Assembly (NCBI GenBank): GCA_030613245.1
Contig: JAUWMI010000045.1
Location: forward strand, 1-33,918
From: Candidatus Sumerlaeota bacterium
GTDB taxonomy: Bacteria; Sumerlaeota; Sumerlaeia; MWCT01; JAUWMI01
Direction: 5' to 3'
Length of the DNA: 33,918 nt
Part shown: positions 25,422 to 33,617 of the stretch, piece by piece
Numbering within the stretch: position 1 is the first letter of the stretch
Layout of the letters: every line of letters starts with the position of its first letter
The notes under the pieces: generated by a model
Database searches by the model: none
Seen by the model: only the letters and a program-made list of their open reading frames with translations
Told to the model about the DNA's origin: nothing
Made by a program: the position numbers and the translations under genes

Positions 25422-25981
25422 GTGCATTAAAATCAAATTTCTCTCTGGTGTGAGCAATTGCCATTGAGATAATGTGGATGAGTTGTATCATGGGCATCAC
25501 GCCACAGGCGCATTTTCAACTTGCTCATTTCTCCCCAAAATTTCAAAACCCAAGACACGAATTCCGGCCAGTGCGTACCATGGGCTAGTAGTCCGTCAAC
25601 ATTGTTTTGATGGGTAGCGCCCGCCTCTGGCGGGCAGTCTGGAGGGCATCCTGCCCTCTCCTCATATGAAGGCGAGACGCCGACGCTACGCCATATCAAC
25701 AACTGACTTTGCCATAGGCACCAACCCATCATTTCAAAGCTAATGCTGCATCACACAGTGATTTATTGATCTTCGCATAAGTAATGGTACAGTTGAAAGC
25801 TTAGCGATCGTGTAAAAATCGGTCTTTTAGGAGCATTGGGCATTACTTTATTTATGCGAAATTCGATAAACTAGATGGACGCGACTTGACAAGACCATCC
25901 AGCCCATGGATGTATGGAGTTTGATATTCTTGAGTCGTCAATCGGGATACAAGAAGACGCATTATCCACGACAGAGTTTTG

Positions 25982-26082
25982 TTTAGCAGGGCTTCAGCCT
26001 GCTCTTCTTTGCACCCTGCTTTAGCTGGGGTGAATTCAGTGAAGGATGAATCCTTAAAGCGCGCTTTAGCGTGGCTTCTCGA
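25982..26082 (+). repeat. Composite REP-like element, order A-D-C
   Basis: A (25982-26003), a diverged D (CACCCTGCTTTAGCTGGGGT, 26012-26032) and C (26057-26082) span 101 bases, as at 13230-13330. Bases 26008 to 26089 are repeated exactly at 26260-26341. Confidence 0.75.
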
Positions 26083-26089
26083 GAGAGGC
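26008..26089 (+). repeat. 82-base exact direct repeat, copy 1
   Basis: All 82 bases are identical to 26260-26341, with a period of 252 bases. The unit contains a D hairpin, a GGATGAATCC palindrome and a C palindrome. Confidence 0.85.
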
Positions 26090-26255
26090 GGACCGGAAGC
26101 CCGCCTCAAGAGTTTGGATACTTCAGCGGGCAGCGAGCAAGTTTGTGAGAGGGAAATTGGAAAATTTAGCCTGCCTCAAGAGTTTGGACATTTTAGCGGG
26201 GAATAAGCGGGCTTGCGAAGGGAAAATCGGAGAATTTAGCCCGCCTAGGCGGGCT
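26090..26255 (+). repeat. Degenerate B-core segment between the direct repeats
   Basis: It has CCGGAAGCCCGCCTCAAGAG followed by a core duplicated in tandem (GCCTCAAGAGTTTGGA occurs twice, near 26101 and 26173) and ends in AGCCCGCCTAGGCGGGCT (26238-26255). Confidence 0.6.
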
Positions 26256-26259
26256 GCCC

Positions 26260-26341
26260 TTTGCACCCTGCTTTAGCTGGGGTGAATTCAGTGAAGGATG
26301 AATCCTTAAAGCGCGCTTTAGCGTGGCTTCTCGAGAGAGGC
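26260..26341 (+). repeat. 82-base exact direct repeat, copy 2
   Basis: It is identical to 26008-26089. It ends 11 bases before the first possible ATG (26352) of the NIF3-like gene, so that gene's leader is largely repeat DNA. Confidence 0.85.
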
Positions 26342-26396
26342 TTTAGCGATTATGCGCAGTAACAAGAAAACAGATTTCAAAAGGATGAATAGACAA

Positions 26397-27206
26397 ATGA
26401 ACACAGATCAGATTATGCAAATTGCGCTTGACCTCGTTGGATTTCCTGAGATTCCCGGCGACAGCACTATCTACGTGCCAGGGGATGACATCCAACGCGT
26501 TGCAATCGGCGTAGATATGGAGGCCGCTGAACTCCTGCTCGCCATGCAAATCGGCGCCCAGTGTGTTATTGCTCATCACCCGGCTGGCGGCACGGCCTTC
26601 TCGCGCTACCACGAAGTCATACGCAAGCACGTTGACCTGATGGTAAATGCTGGTGTGCCGCAACCTGCTGCTGAGGAGGCCCTTCAGCCGCTTCTCCAAA
26701 AAACATCCATCCTCATGCATAAGAAAAATCACGACCATAATCCTTCGGTCGCTCGCTTTCTCGACATGCCTTACATGAATGTTCACAATCCTTGCGACGA
26801 GCTAGGCCGCCGCATCATGCACGATACGATTCAGGCTCACCTCACCGCAACGTCAACACTTCAGGATGTCGTTGATGCTTTGATGACACTGGCCGAATTT
26901 CAGCACGCACATACCCGGATCGCCATCCTGATGGGCAAACCAGAAACTCCGGCCGGCCGCGTCGTAGTCGCCCACGGGGCAGGTACCAATGGCGGCGCCA
27001 GTGTGGCAAAAGCCTATTTCGATCACGGCATTGACACAGTTATATATATTCACATTGACCCGGAGGAGTTTGAAAATCTGCGCCGCTCGGCCCGGGGTAA
27101 CCTGATTATTTCAGGACACATTGCCAGCGACGCCGTAGGCCTGAATCCCTTTATCAGAGCACTGGAAAACAAGGGATTAGAAGTCATTCGGATGAGCGGG
27201 CTGTAG
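26397..27206 (+). CDS. NIF3-like (DUF34) metal-binding protein
   Basis: ATG 26397 (MNTDQIMQIALDLVG) gives 269 residues; in-frame ATGs at 26385 and 26352 are possible, and AAGG at 26381-26384 is the only purine-rich site. The protein has the NIF3 pattern: QRVAIGVDMEAAELLLAM, VIAHHPAGG (metal-binding HH pair), a middle segment with SILMHKKNHDHNPS, GRVVVAHGAG, DTVIYIHIDPEEF and the C-terminal GHIASDAVGLNPFIRALE, which replaces the usual GHYESE. NIF3 proteins bind a dinuclear metal centre; their cellular reaction is still unclear. The repeat island ends just upstream, so the promoter must lie within or across repeats. Confidence 0.8.
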   Translation: MNTDQIMQIALDLVGFPEIPGDSTIYVPGDDIQRVAIGVDMEAAELLLAMQIGAQCVIAHHPAGGTAFSRYHEVIRKHVDLMVNAGVPQPAAEEALQPLLQKTSILMHKKNHDHNPSVARFLDMPYMNVHNPCDELGRRIMHDTIQAHLTATSTLQDVVDALMTLAEFQHAHTRIAILMGKPETPAGRVVVAHGAGTNGGASVAKAYFDHGIDTVIYIHIDPEEFENLRRSARGNLIISGHIASDAVGLNPFIRALENKGLEVIRMSGL

Positions 27207-27324
27207 ACCTTTATGCCATTTTTCCCGTTCTTTTGTCTGAAAAAGCATTGACAACTTAAGGCCTGAAGGGGAAAATCTTTTTACAAATGCGGTATCGAAA
27301 AGCCCATGAGGCGAGCCAACAGCC

Positions 27325-28287
27325 GTGAAACTCATAGCACATAGTATATTCATAGTTCTGTTCCTGGCAGCGTGCCAGTACTCCGCTTTATCTCAAGAAC
27401 CAAGGGGGAGTATCGCCTCAGTCCCAGATTTGGAGACCGGGAACGTTTACTGTGAAATCGAAAAGCCTAATCCTGGCAGGAAATATTATGTTTTTCGCAA
27501 TTCAAGACGCCTGGCAGCACTGGAAATTATCAGCACCGTTGGCGATTTCGGCGCCGTAGCGCGCGTGGCGCCAAGGCATGCTTGCTCGCTGATTAAAGTT
27601 GGCGATACAATCCACGACACCTCGATAGTCATTCCACCCGAGGAGATCGAAGAGACCCGAGAGTCTGCAACCGCTCTCCCCTCTCTTCATCCTATTGCTG
27701 CCTTGGGCCTCCAACAGCCATCACCGATGCCCACACCACCGTCCACACCTCCACCACCATCCGATACCCCAGGAACTTCCCTCTCAGCCGTGTTTGGCCC
27801 AGCCCCGTCGCCATCGCAACTTTTGGTCCCAGCTCCTACCCCTGCGATTACAGGGTACGATCTAAAGCTTCTCGAGCCGCCAGAGCTTCTGGAAGGAACC
27901 TATGCGGTCACGGCAGTCCCCGGCAAGTGGTACACGATTCTGTTGCGCGTCTCCTATGCTACACCACCAAACACGCTATTGGTAGCCGAGATTATCCCAG
28001 ATGCAGAGCAGGCGCTTGTGGAGATTCAGAGGTTGTCAGGAGACGCTCAACGCTCTCGGATCGAGCAGTTCTACAAAACCGTACATTTTGATACGCAAAA
28101 CACTCCGGGGTTTACGAACCTGGACGGCCAGGAAATTCTCAGCTTCAGCCTGAAGGGCCAAATGGTACCTCAACAAGGCGCCGAAATTAAAATCGTGCGA
28201 ATAACGCTGCACAGCCTGCCGGATTGGGAAACTCAATTCCAGGTGGCCTATAACTTTTCTCTCCAAACCAAATCACCCACGCCCTGA
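27325..28287 (+). CDS. Predicted lipoprotein with proline-rich linker
   Basis: GTG 27325 starts a 320-residue protein. Residues 1-17 are a lipoprotein signal with lipobox LAAC and lipidated Cys17. Residues ~28-98 form a small beta domain (GNVYCEIEKP, YYVFRNSRRLAALEI, AVARVAP, IKVGDTI), similar in outline to domains seen in FlgT-like and other envelope proteins. Residues ~125-175 are a proline/serine/threonine-rich linker. The C-terminal 145 residues look like a beta sandwich (WYTILLRVSYATPPNTLLVAEIIP) and are not recognised. It is likely attached to the outer face of a membrane. The closest neighbour upstream is the NIF3-like gene 118 bases away. Function is unknown. Confidence 0.75.
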   Translation: MKLIAHSIFIVLFLAACQYSALSQEPRGSIASVPDLETGNVYCEIEKPNPGRKYYVFRNSRRLAALEIISTVGDFGAVARVAPRHACSLIKVGDTIHDTSIVIPPEEIEETRESATALPSLHPIAALGLQQPSPMPTPPSTPPPPSDTPGTSLSAVFGPAPSPSQLLVPAPTPAITGYDLKLLEPPELLEGTYAVTAVPGKWYTILLRVSYATPPNTLLVAEIIPDAEQALVEIQRLSGDAQRSRIEQFYKTVHFDTQNTPGFTNLDGQEILSFSLKGQMVPQQGAEIKIVRITLHSLPDWETQFQVAYNFSLQTKSPTP

Positions 28288-28633
28288 TCAAGACGTGCAT
28301 CCGCCTTGTCTGTCTCCTACTCCCGAAAACTGGCTTTTTCTTCCAGTTACAACCAAATCCCTGTAATTTTTTCCACTTGAACATTCTTAGGCCATCTGGT
28401 TTTATTGGTGAATAATTGGTTCTATAGATGGCAAAAATTGCAGTGGATGCTCTGCTGCACTTCGCCGCTGCACCTGTTCGGTACACAGCGTTACTGGGAA
28501 TACTAGTATCCCGATACTGCGCGCCTTCTTCGGCTGGGCAGCCGACTGTACGCTATCTTCCGCACGGCACAGTTTGTTATTTTACCTCGTGCGGGTGCGT
28601 GTCTAACTGCGTGGAATGACAGGAGGGGTCCGA
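28288..28633. other. Intergenic region before the DUF2851 gene
   Basis: About 345 bases with no convincing gene. A 63-codon frame (28428-28619) is probably not coding. A near-palindrome GGGA-A-TACTAGTA-TCCC lies near 28496-28513. The final bases contain AGGAGG (28621-28626), seven bases before ATG 28634. Confidence 0.4.
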
Positions 28634-30187
28634 ATGGCATCGTCAAGTCAGCTGCAAACTTACAATGACTATCGTAATGCCATCCGGACTATGCTGCTGG
28701 CTCACAAGGTGGACGAAGCCGCACAAGCTGAAGCAGGATTCGCACGCACGGTTGACGAACGTCTCGTCCAGTGTATTTGGTACGACGGCATGTTAACAAA
28801 CGTTGGCCTTAAGACACTTTCAGGTAAGCCATTGGAAATCGTGGATGCCGGGAGATGGAACGAGGAAGGTGGCCCCGACTTTCGGATGGCAGAAGTTCGC
28901 ATCGCCGGCAGGCCAATCAAGGGCGACATAGAAATTCATCTCAATGCCTCAGATTGGGAGGGCCATAAACATCATCGGAATTTCGAATATAATACCGTGG
29001 TGCTTCATGTCTTCTTGCGCAAAAGTGATAAGAAGACCTGCGACACGCTGCACAACGGCGAACCGCTCGAGCGCTTCGAGATGGAACCCTATCTCTTTCC
29101 CGACCTGGAAACCATTCGCCGTACCATCTCAGCTGAGGATTATCCCTACAGTACCAAGACGGGCATTGGCCGGTGCGCTGAAGTAATGACCACTGTAGAC
29201 GAGGAATTCGTGCGCACGTTCCTGAACCTTGCAGGCACCGAGCGCATGGAAGAGAAGGTTCGGCGTTTTCGCGACCAGCTTTATGGCGAGGGCTTTCAGC
29301 AGGTCTTCTATCAGGCCCTGATGACTTCTATGGGGTACAAGGGAAGCAAGACGCTCTTTTTTCTTCTGTCCAAGCGCGTTCCCCTGAGCGAGTTGCTTGA
29401 TTATACGCGCGGCGAGACTGCCCAGACGCGCTGCCTCATGCTCCAGTCCATCCTGCTCCACGTAGCAAACCTGGTTCCGCAAAAGGACATTAAGCACCCA
29501 TTTTTCGACGATGAAACCATGGAATACATTAATCAGCTGAATCGCTACTGGGCAGAATTTTCCGGCTACTTTACCGATCGCATCATCCCTCCGGATCGCA
29601 AGTGGTTTGCCAAGGTGCGGCCTGTGAATTTTGCCACTCGTAGAATCGCTGGCATGAGTCATCTCATTGTCCAGCATAGCGGCGACAAGGGGCTGTTCGG
29701 CTCATTTGTCCCCTGGATTCGCCAGGAGGCTGAGCGCAGCCACACACGCAAAACAATGCTCAATCTGATCCGGCAGCTCCAGCAGGCGTTTGTCCTGGAC
29801 ATAGATGACTACTGGACACATCGCTATCTCTTCACAACAAAAAAGACCGCACGCTCAATGAGTCTCATCGGCGCTAGCAAGGCACTCTCTGTCGTATTCA
29901 ACGCCATGCTTCCCCTCATGATTTTAACAATGCGGCAAGACAAAGATCAGCACGGCGAAGAATTCTGCTGGCAACTCTTTAACGTATTTCCCAAGCTTTC
30001 ATCCAACGTCGTGATAAAATTCATGTCGCACCGCCTCTTCGGCGGCCATTCTCGGGCACGAGCGCTCTTTACCACTGAACAGCGCCAGCAAGCCCTGTTT
30101 CGCATCTTTCATGATTGTTGCAACAATAACGAAGTCAGCTGTACTGATTGCATATATCTGCGAGCTATGAATGAGAAAACCGCATGA
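28634..30187 (+). CDS. DUF2851 family protein, nuclease-like motif
   Basis: ATG 28634 is chosen because AGGAGG lies seven bases upstream; ATG 28616 adds six residues and overlaps that site. The 517-residue protein has the DUF2851 signature GGPDFRMAEVRI (79-90), GDIEIHLNASDW (97-108), HKHH (111-114) and YNTVVLHVFLR. The order D82, E100, H102 resembles a restriction-endonuclease-like (PD-D/E-xK type) active site, which is inference. The C-terminus ends with a cysteine cluster (FHDCCNNNEVSCTDCIYLRA) that may bind a metal. No signal peptide or membrane segment was seen. Members are best known from Bacteroidota and related groups; their role is unknown. Neighbours give no direct hint. Confidence 0.8.
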   Translation: MASSSQLQTYNDYRNAIRTMLLAHKVDEAAQAEAGFARTVDERLVQCIWYDGMLTNVGLKTLSGKPLEIVDAGRWNEEGGPDFRMAEVRIAGRPIKGDIEIHLNASDWEGHKHHRNFEYNTVVLHVFLRKSDKKTCDTLHNGEPLERFEMEPYLFPDLETIRRTISAEDYPYSTKTGIGRCAEVMTTVDEEFVRTFLNLAGTERMEEKVRRFRDQLYGEGFQQVFYQALMTSMGYKGSKTLFFLLSKRVPLSELLDYTRGETAQTRCLMLQSILLHVANLVPQKDIKHPFFDDETMEYINQLNRYWAEFSGYFTDRIIPPDRKWFAKVRPVNFATRRIAGMSHLIVQHSGDKGLFGSFVPWIRQEAERSHTRKTMLNLIRQLQQAFVLDIDDYWTHRYLFTTKKTARSMSLIGASKALSVVFNAMLPLMILTMRQDKDQHGEEFCWQLFNVFPKLSSNVVIKFMSHRLFGGHSRARALFTTEQRQQALFRIFHDCCNNNEVSCTDCIYLRAMNEKTA

Positions 30188-30265
30188 GGGCGATTCCTGA
30201 CCACACAGCTGCGTTGCCTGTTTGGGCTTGGAAAAGTAAACGAATAGTAATGGAAAGGAGCGGAT

Positions 30266-31177
30266 GTGCCAAGGCAGCGAATCCGATTAGCAATCATTGG
30301 CGGAAGCCAGGCCTATACGTTGCTGCAAAGCAAGGCGCTCTCGGGTAAACGCCTCGGCCCGGTCTCCACACCCTACGGCCCATCTCAGCCGCTCTATGAG
30401 ATACCCATCAGCCGCAGGCGCATCCTCTTTCTCTCGCGTCATGGGGAGAAACGATATGAAGTCACTGCACCCTTCGTGAACTACCGCGCCAATATCTATG
30501 CCCTGAAAGAACACGGCGCTACCCATATCGTGGCCTGGACAGGTCCTGGCGCCATAAATCCTGCCTTCACTCCCGGCAGCTTCGCAGTAATGACAGATAT
30601 GATTGACGAAACACGCCGACGGCCTTCCACGTTTTTCGAAAACTCAGGTTTCGGATTCATCCGTATGGGTGATGTCTTTTGTCCCAATCTGCGCAGTCTG
30701 CTCGTGCGTGTGTTGCGCAGGCTTCGCTATGAGTTCTGTGATCACGCCACCTACGTCTGCACTGAAGGGCCGCGCCTGGAGACCCCTGCAGAAATTCGCA
30801 TGTATGCGAAGCTCGGCGCTGATCTCGTTGGCATGACGCTGGCGCCGGAAGCTTTTCTCGCGCGCGAGCTCGAGATGTGCTACGCTGCGCTCGCCTACGT
30901 CACAAATTTTGCCGAGGGCGTAAAGCAGCGTCGCTTCCGCAATGGTGAACTCTTTGAAGGCCTGGCCACCTCCACAGAAAAACAGCGGGTCGGCCAGGCA
31001 GTCAAACGCTTTCCCTCGATCATCGGCGCCTTGGCACAGCAGCTCGATCGTGCCACGCAAGAAGTCAGTCGTGCGCGCAAGCCCCTCCCACCGGGCTGTC
31101 ACTGCCAGCGCGCAATGGAACGATACCGTAAGCAGGGACTCCTGAGTGAGGATTGGCACGAATGGCTGAGCCGGTAA
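30266..31177 (+). CDS. MTA/MTI phosphorylase family protein
   Basis: GTG 30266 has AAGGAG five bases upstream. The 303-residue protein has the MtnP fold markers: LAIIGGSQAY near the N-terminus, FLSRHGEKRY (phosphate-binding histidine), VNYRANIYALKEHGATHIVAW, PGSFAVMTDMID, VCTEGPRLETPAEIRMY and the GADLVGMTLAPEAFLARELEM block. These enzymes phosphorolyse 5'-methylthioadenosine or methylthioinosine to a sugar phosphate and a base, part of methionine salvage. The usual GGT-/GGSG start is replaced by GGSQ. The C-terminal cysteine/histidine cluster GCHCQRAM is an unusual ending. Its stop overlaps the downstream amidohydrolase start (TAATG). Confidence 0.82.
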   Translation: MPRQRIRLAIIGGSQAYTLLQSKALSGKRLGPVSTPYGPSQPLYEIPISRRRILFLSRHGEKRYEVTAPFVNYRANIYALKEHGATHIVAWTGPGAINPAFTPGSFAVMTDMIDETRRRPSTFFENSGFGFIRMGDVFCPNLRSLLVRVLRRLRYEFCDHATYVCTEGPRLETPAEIRMYAKLGADLVGMTLAPEAFLARELEMCYAALAYVTNFAEGVKQRRFRNGELFEGLATSTEKQRVGQAVKRFPSIIGALAQQLDRATQEVSRARKPLPPGCHCQRAMERYRKQGLLSEDWHEWLSR

Positions 31178-32448
31178 TGTTTCGCAGCCGCTGGATGCTC
31201 CAGCCGGACTTCTCTGTCACCGAAGACGCTGCACTCATCGCTGCCGATGGTTTCATTCACGCCACCGGCCGCTTTCCTCATCTTCAGCACACCCATACAG
31301 GCCCAACAATTGACTTCGGTGATGCCTGGATGCTGCCCGGGTTCATCAACACCCACACGCATCTGGAACTCACGGGGCTCAGAGGAAAGATTCCACCAAC
31401 GCCCCACTTCACCGAATGGCTGACAAAGCTGATTCCCCAACGCCTTCTCATGCCCAAGCAGAACATCCGTGACGGCGTTGAGCAGGGAATCAAGGAGTCT
31501 CTCGAAGCTGGAACTTCCTGTATTGTTGACATCAGCTCGTTCGAGGACTCTATTGCTCCGCTACATCATGCCACTGTGCGAAAATGGATCTTCCTGGAGC
31601 TCATTGATCTCAATCCGCTTACCGCGCACCAGACCGCCGGGCAATGTCGTCTCCGTCTGTCCCAGATCTCCCCTCATCCTTTGCTCCGCGTCGGAATCTC
31701 GCCCCATGCTCCGTACTCTGTTTCTCCAGAGCTATTCAAGGCATTGAATGCCCTGGCGCATGACCACAAGCTTCTCATGGCAGTACATTGTGCTGAGGTA
31801 CGGGAAGAAATTGATCTTCTTTCGCACGGAACTGGCCCCCTCTTCGACCTTTTCTCGCGCGTTCGCTTCCTTCCTGATGGCTGGACACCGCCACAGCTTT
31901 CACCGGTTCATTATCTGCACAGCCTCGGGGTATTAAACTCCTCAACGCTGCTCATTCATCTTAACTATCCTGCCAGTGACGAGATTGATCTGGTCAAGCA
32001 AGCCCAGGCGAGCGTTGTTTTCTGTCCGGGCAGCCACCGATTCTTTTCACACGACCCCTATCCGCTGCGCGAGTTCCTTCGCGCAGGCATTAACGTATGC
32101 CTCGGAACCGATAGTCTCGCCAGCAACCAATCGCTCAGCATGCTTCACGAACTCCGCATCCTTCACGACCAATTTCCCGAGCTGCGAGCTCCCCAACTCG
32201 TGCAGCTCTGCACCTGGAATGCAGCCAAGGCACTGCACTGCAAAGATCGCCTTGGCATGCTGCGCGAAGGCTACCAGTGTGATGTGACCGTGCTGGAGCC
32301 ACCATCTCCTTCTGGAACTCCAGTTGGTCGGACAAGTCCAAGTGGAAGCTCAGAGGCGTCTCACCAGCTCGAAGCCCTTCTGCTCGATCCCAGCACACGT
32401 TGCTCTGCCACGGTCGTTGCAGGAGAAGTTGCCTACCGCGCGCCCTAA
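31177..32448 (+). CDS. Amidohydrolase (COG0402-type adenosine-derivative deaminase)
   Basis: ATG 31177 overlaps the previous stop in TAATG and gives 423 residues starting MFRSRWML, which fits family starts; ATG 31162 is an alternative. Metal-binding motifs are NTHTHLELTGL (H60, H62), ISPHAPYS, VHCAEVREE, LIHLNY, CPGSHRFF and GTDSLASN (catalytic aspartate). This is the pattern of chlorohydrolase/MtaD-like deaminases and of aminofutalosine deaminases. Pairing with a methylthio-nucleoside phosphorylase suggests deamination of methylthioadenosine to methylthioinosine followed by phosphorolysis. An aminofutalosine role is an alternative, but no mqn genes are in the window. It is cytoplasmic by sequence. 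Confidence 0.82.
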   Translation: MFRSRWMLQPDFSVTEDAALIAADGFIHATGRFPHLQHTHTGPTIDFGDAWMLPGFINTHTHLELTGLRGKIPPTPHFTEWLTKLIPQRLLMPKQNIRDGVEQGIKESLEAGTSCIVDISSFEDSIAPLHHATVRKWIFLELIDLNPLTAHQTAGQCRLRLSQISPHPLLRVGISPHAPYSVSPELFKALNALAHDHKLLMAVHCAEVREEIDLLSHGTGPLFDLFSRVRFLPDGWTPPQLSPVHYLHSLGVLNSSTLLIHLNYPASDEIDLVKQAQASVVFCPGSHRFFSHDPYPLREFLRAGINVCLGTDSLASNQSLSMLHELRILHDQFPELRAPQLVQLCTWNAAKALHCKDRLGMLREGYQCDVTVLEPPSPSGTPVGRTSPSGSSEASHQLEALLLDPSTRCSATVVAGEVAYRAP

Positions 32449-32458
32449 CATCTTGAAA

Positions 32459-32516
32459 CGCCACAGAGACACGGAGACACAGAGTAAAAGATAAATATAT
32501 GAACTTCTCTGTGGCG
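32459..32516. repeat. CGCCACAGAGA inverted repeat
   Basis: An 11-base perfect inverted repeat (CGCCACAGAGA at 32459-32469, TCTCTGTGGCG at 32506-32516) encloses CACGGAGACACAGAG. It starts 10 bases after the amidohydrolase stop. Phrases of this type are dispersed in many uncultured bacterial genomes. It might also end transcription, though no uridine run follows. Confidence 0.65.
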
Positions 32517-32645
32517 GTATTTAAAGGATTATTTGGAGAAGATAAAAACGAGAAGCACAACAAGGAGGATTACAACGAGAATAGCTAGGAGTCCAACACC
32601 AAAAAACATATAATATTGCCTCAGCACATTGGTATGTGCTTGTCC

Positions 32646-33056
32646 CTATACCTCTCGAATATTAAACACTGTATCCAGCATCAAAGTCTCGATGAACAAC
32701 CTGACTTGCGGGAGTAAATTCATCAGAATCATCTTCTTGCCTGCTTTTTCAAACAGCTGATGCAGCTCCAGCAGAACCCCGATAGCCATGCTATCAACGA
32801 ACGGCACTTTTTTCATATTGAGGACAATGCGGGCAATCTGAGGCACATCTGCGAATCGTTGGAGGGCTTCCTTCACAGGATGAAAGTTTTCAGCAACTAT
32901 CTCATTCTCCAACGTCACAATAAGGATATTCTCTTTCACCCGTTGTTTCATCTGTACATCACGGCGCACTTGCTGGCGCCGTTCAACAATAGGTGAAGGA
33001 GTCTCGTATTCAGGACGCCTCCGGTCTGCGCGACTTCGTCTGCGTGGAACAGCCAC
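32646..33056 (-). CDS. STAS-domain protein (anti-sigma factor antagonist-like)
   Basis: GTG 33056 has AGGAG eight bases upstream. The 136-residue protein has a ~35-residue arginine-rich N-terminal extension, followed by a STAS domain (residues ~38-136): ENILIVTLENEIVAEN, ARIVLNMKKVPFVDS with the phosphorylatable serine S89, and AIGVLLELHQLFEKAGKKMIL. Such proteins, like SpoIIAA/RsbV, are controlled by serine phosphorylation and bind kinase partners or act in stress and envelope regulation. The usual DSSGLG is DSMAIG here. No kinase or sigma gene is adjacent, so partners lie elsewhere. Confidence 0.85.
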   Translation of the reverse strand: MAVPRRRSRADRRRPEYETPSPIVERRQQVRRDVQMKQRVKENILIVTLENEIVAENFHPVKEALQRFADVPQIARIVLNMKKVPFVDSMAIGVLLELHQLFEKAGKKMILMNLLPQVRLFIETLMLDTVFNIREV

Positions 33057-33237
33057 CGTATTGTCTCCTCACACGAACTGGAACGTCTCAGCAATGAGCT
33101 CTGCACTTCGCGCTCGAGTATGCATTATGCCCCAGCCACAGTATCGTTGTTCAGACCGCCAACTCAGCCCCGTGTGGCAAGACCACCGTATCGTCTCCCA
33201 CGCATCGCCGTTAACAGTGAGTGCTACATCAAGAGCA

Positions 33238-33426
33238 CTAGACTGCCTTGACTACGCGCTTCGATTTAATACACCGCGTGCATACGTTCATCCGCTTGAC
33301 CGTGCCATTCACATTGACTCTGACCTTCTGGACGTTTGCACCAAAAGTCCGTGGCGTCCTGTTATGCGCATGGCTGATATTCTTGCCAAATCCAGTTGAT
33401 TTTCCGCAAATCTGACACGTCGCCAT
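33238..33426 (-). CDS. rpmB: 50S ribosomal protein bL28, zinc-binding form
   Basis: The 62-residue protein is bL28 of the large ribosomal subunit. It contains SHAHNRTPRTFGANVQKVRV, typical of the family, and all four zinc cysteines (C4, C7, C49, C52), so it is the C+ form that responds to zinc supply in some bacteria. ATG 33426 has GGAG eight bases upstream. A promoter is visible upstream (33471-33499). The usual rpmG partner is not next to it. The 181 bases between it and the STAS gene contain nothing recognisable. Confidence 0.95.
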   Translation of the reverse strand: MATCQICGKSTGFGKNISHAHNRTPRTFGANVQKVRVNVNGTVKRMNVCTRCIKSKRVVKAV

Positions 33427-33470
33427 TTCAAAAACTCCATTTCACTGGTCTTATTCTAAAAAATATGTTC

Positions 33471-33499
33471 TATTAATAGTGTATATCGCAAAATGTCAA
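33471..33499 (-). promoter_or_regulatory. rpmB: Sigma-70-type promoter of rpmB
   Basis: On the minus strand TTGACA (33499-33494) and TTAATA (33476-33471) are 17 bases apart. It is about 45 bases upstream of the rpmB start. Confidence 0.6.
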
Positions 33500-33617
33500 G
33501 CATTCTCAGTAGCTTACGTCACATAAAGTATCATCACATCGCCGTCCACTGTAAAGCTCTAATTGCCTTTCCGAAAGTAGTTTTTGTTTTTTCGGCCGTT
33601 CCATTATTGAACAGCAT

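Larger units (their letters stand above)
24817..26351. other. Gene-free REP-like repeat island
   Basis: About 1.5 kb is filled by palindromes of types A, B, C and D in both orientations, a transposase C-terminal remnant (24872-24946) and an 82-base exact direct repeat. The segment 25740-25980 is less repetitive and shows no gene. Several open frames cross the island, but their translations are made of the repeats and are rejected. Confidence 0.75.

Noticed and set aside
24817-26351. A CRISPR-like array from the many short repeats
   Set aside because: Repeats are of several types, in both orientations and irregularly spaced, with no uniform spacers and no cas genes; REP-like palindromes fit better.
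28428-28619. A 63-codon gene directly upstream of the DUF2851 gene
   Set aside because: No ribosome-binding site and no recognisable protein features; it overlaps the leader of the next gene. It may instead be a structured RNA, but none was recognised.
28430-28620. A small structured RNA such as 4.5S or 6S RNA
   Set aside because: GC-rich pairing text is present, but the conserved SRP or 6S core sequences were not found.
29129-29677. A 182-codon frame antisense to the DUF2851 gene
   Set aside because: It is a shadow frame; the plus-strand gene has a strong ribosome-binding site and family motifs.
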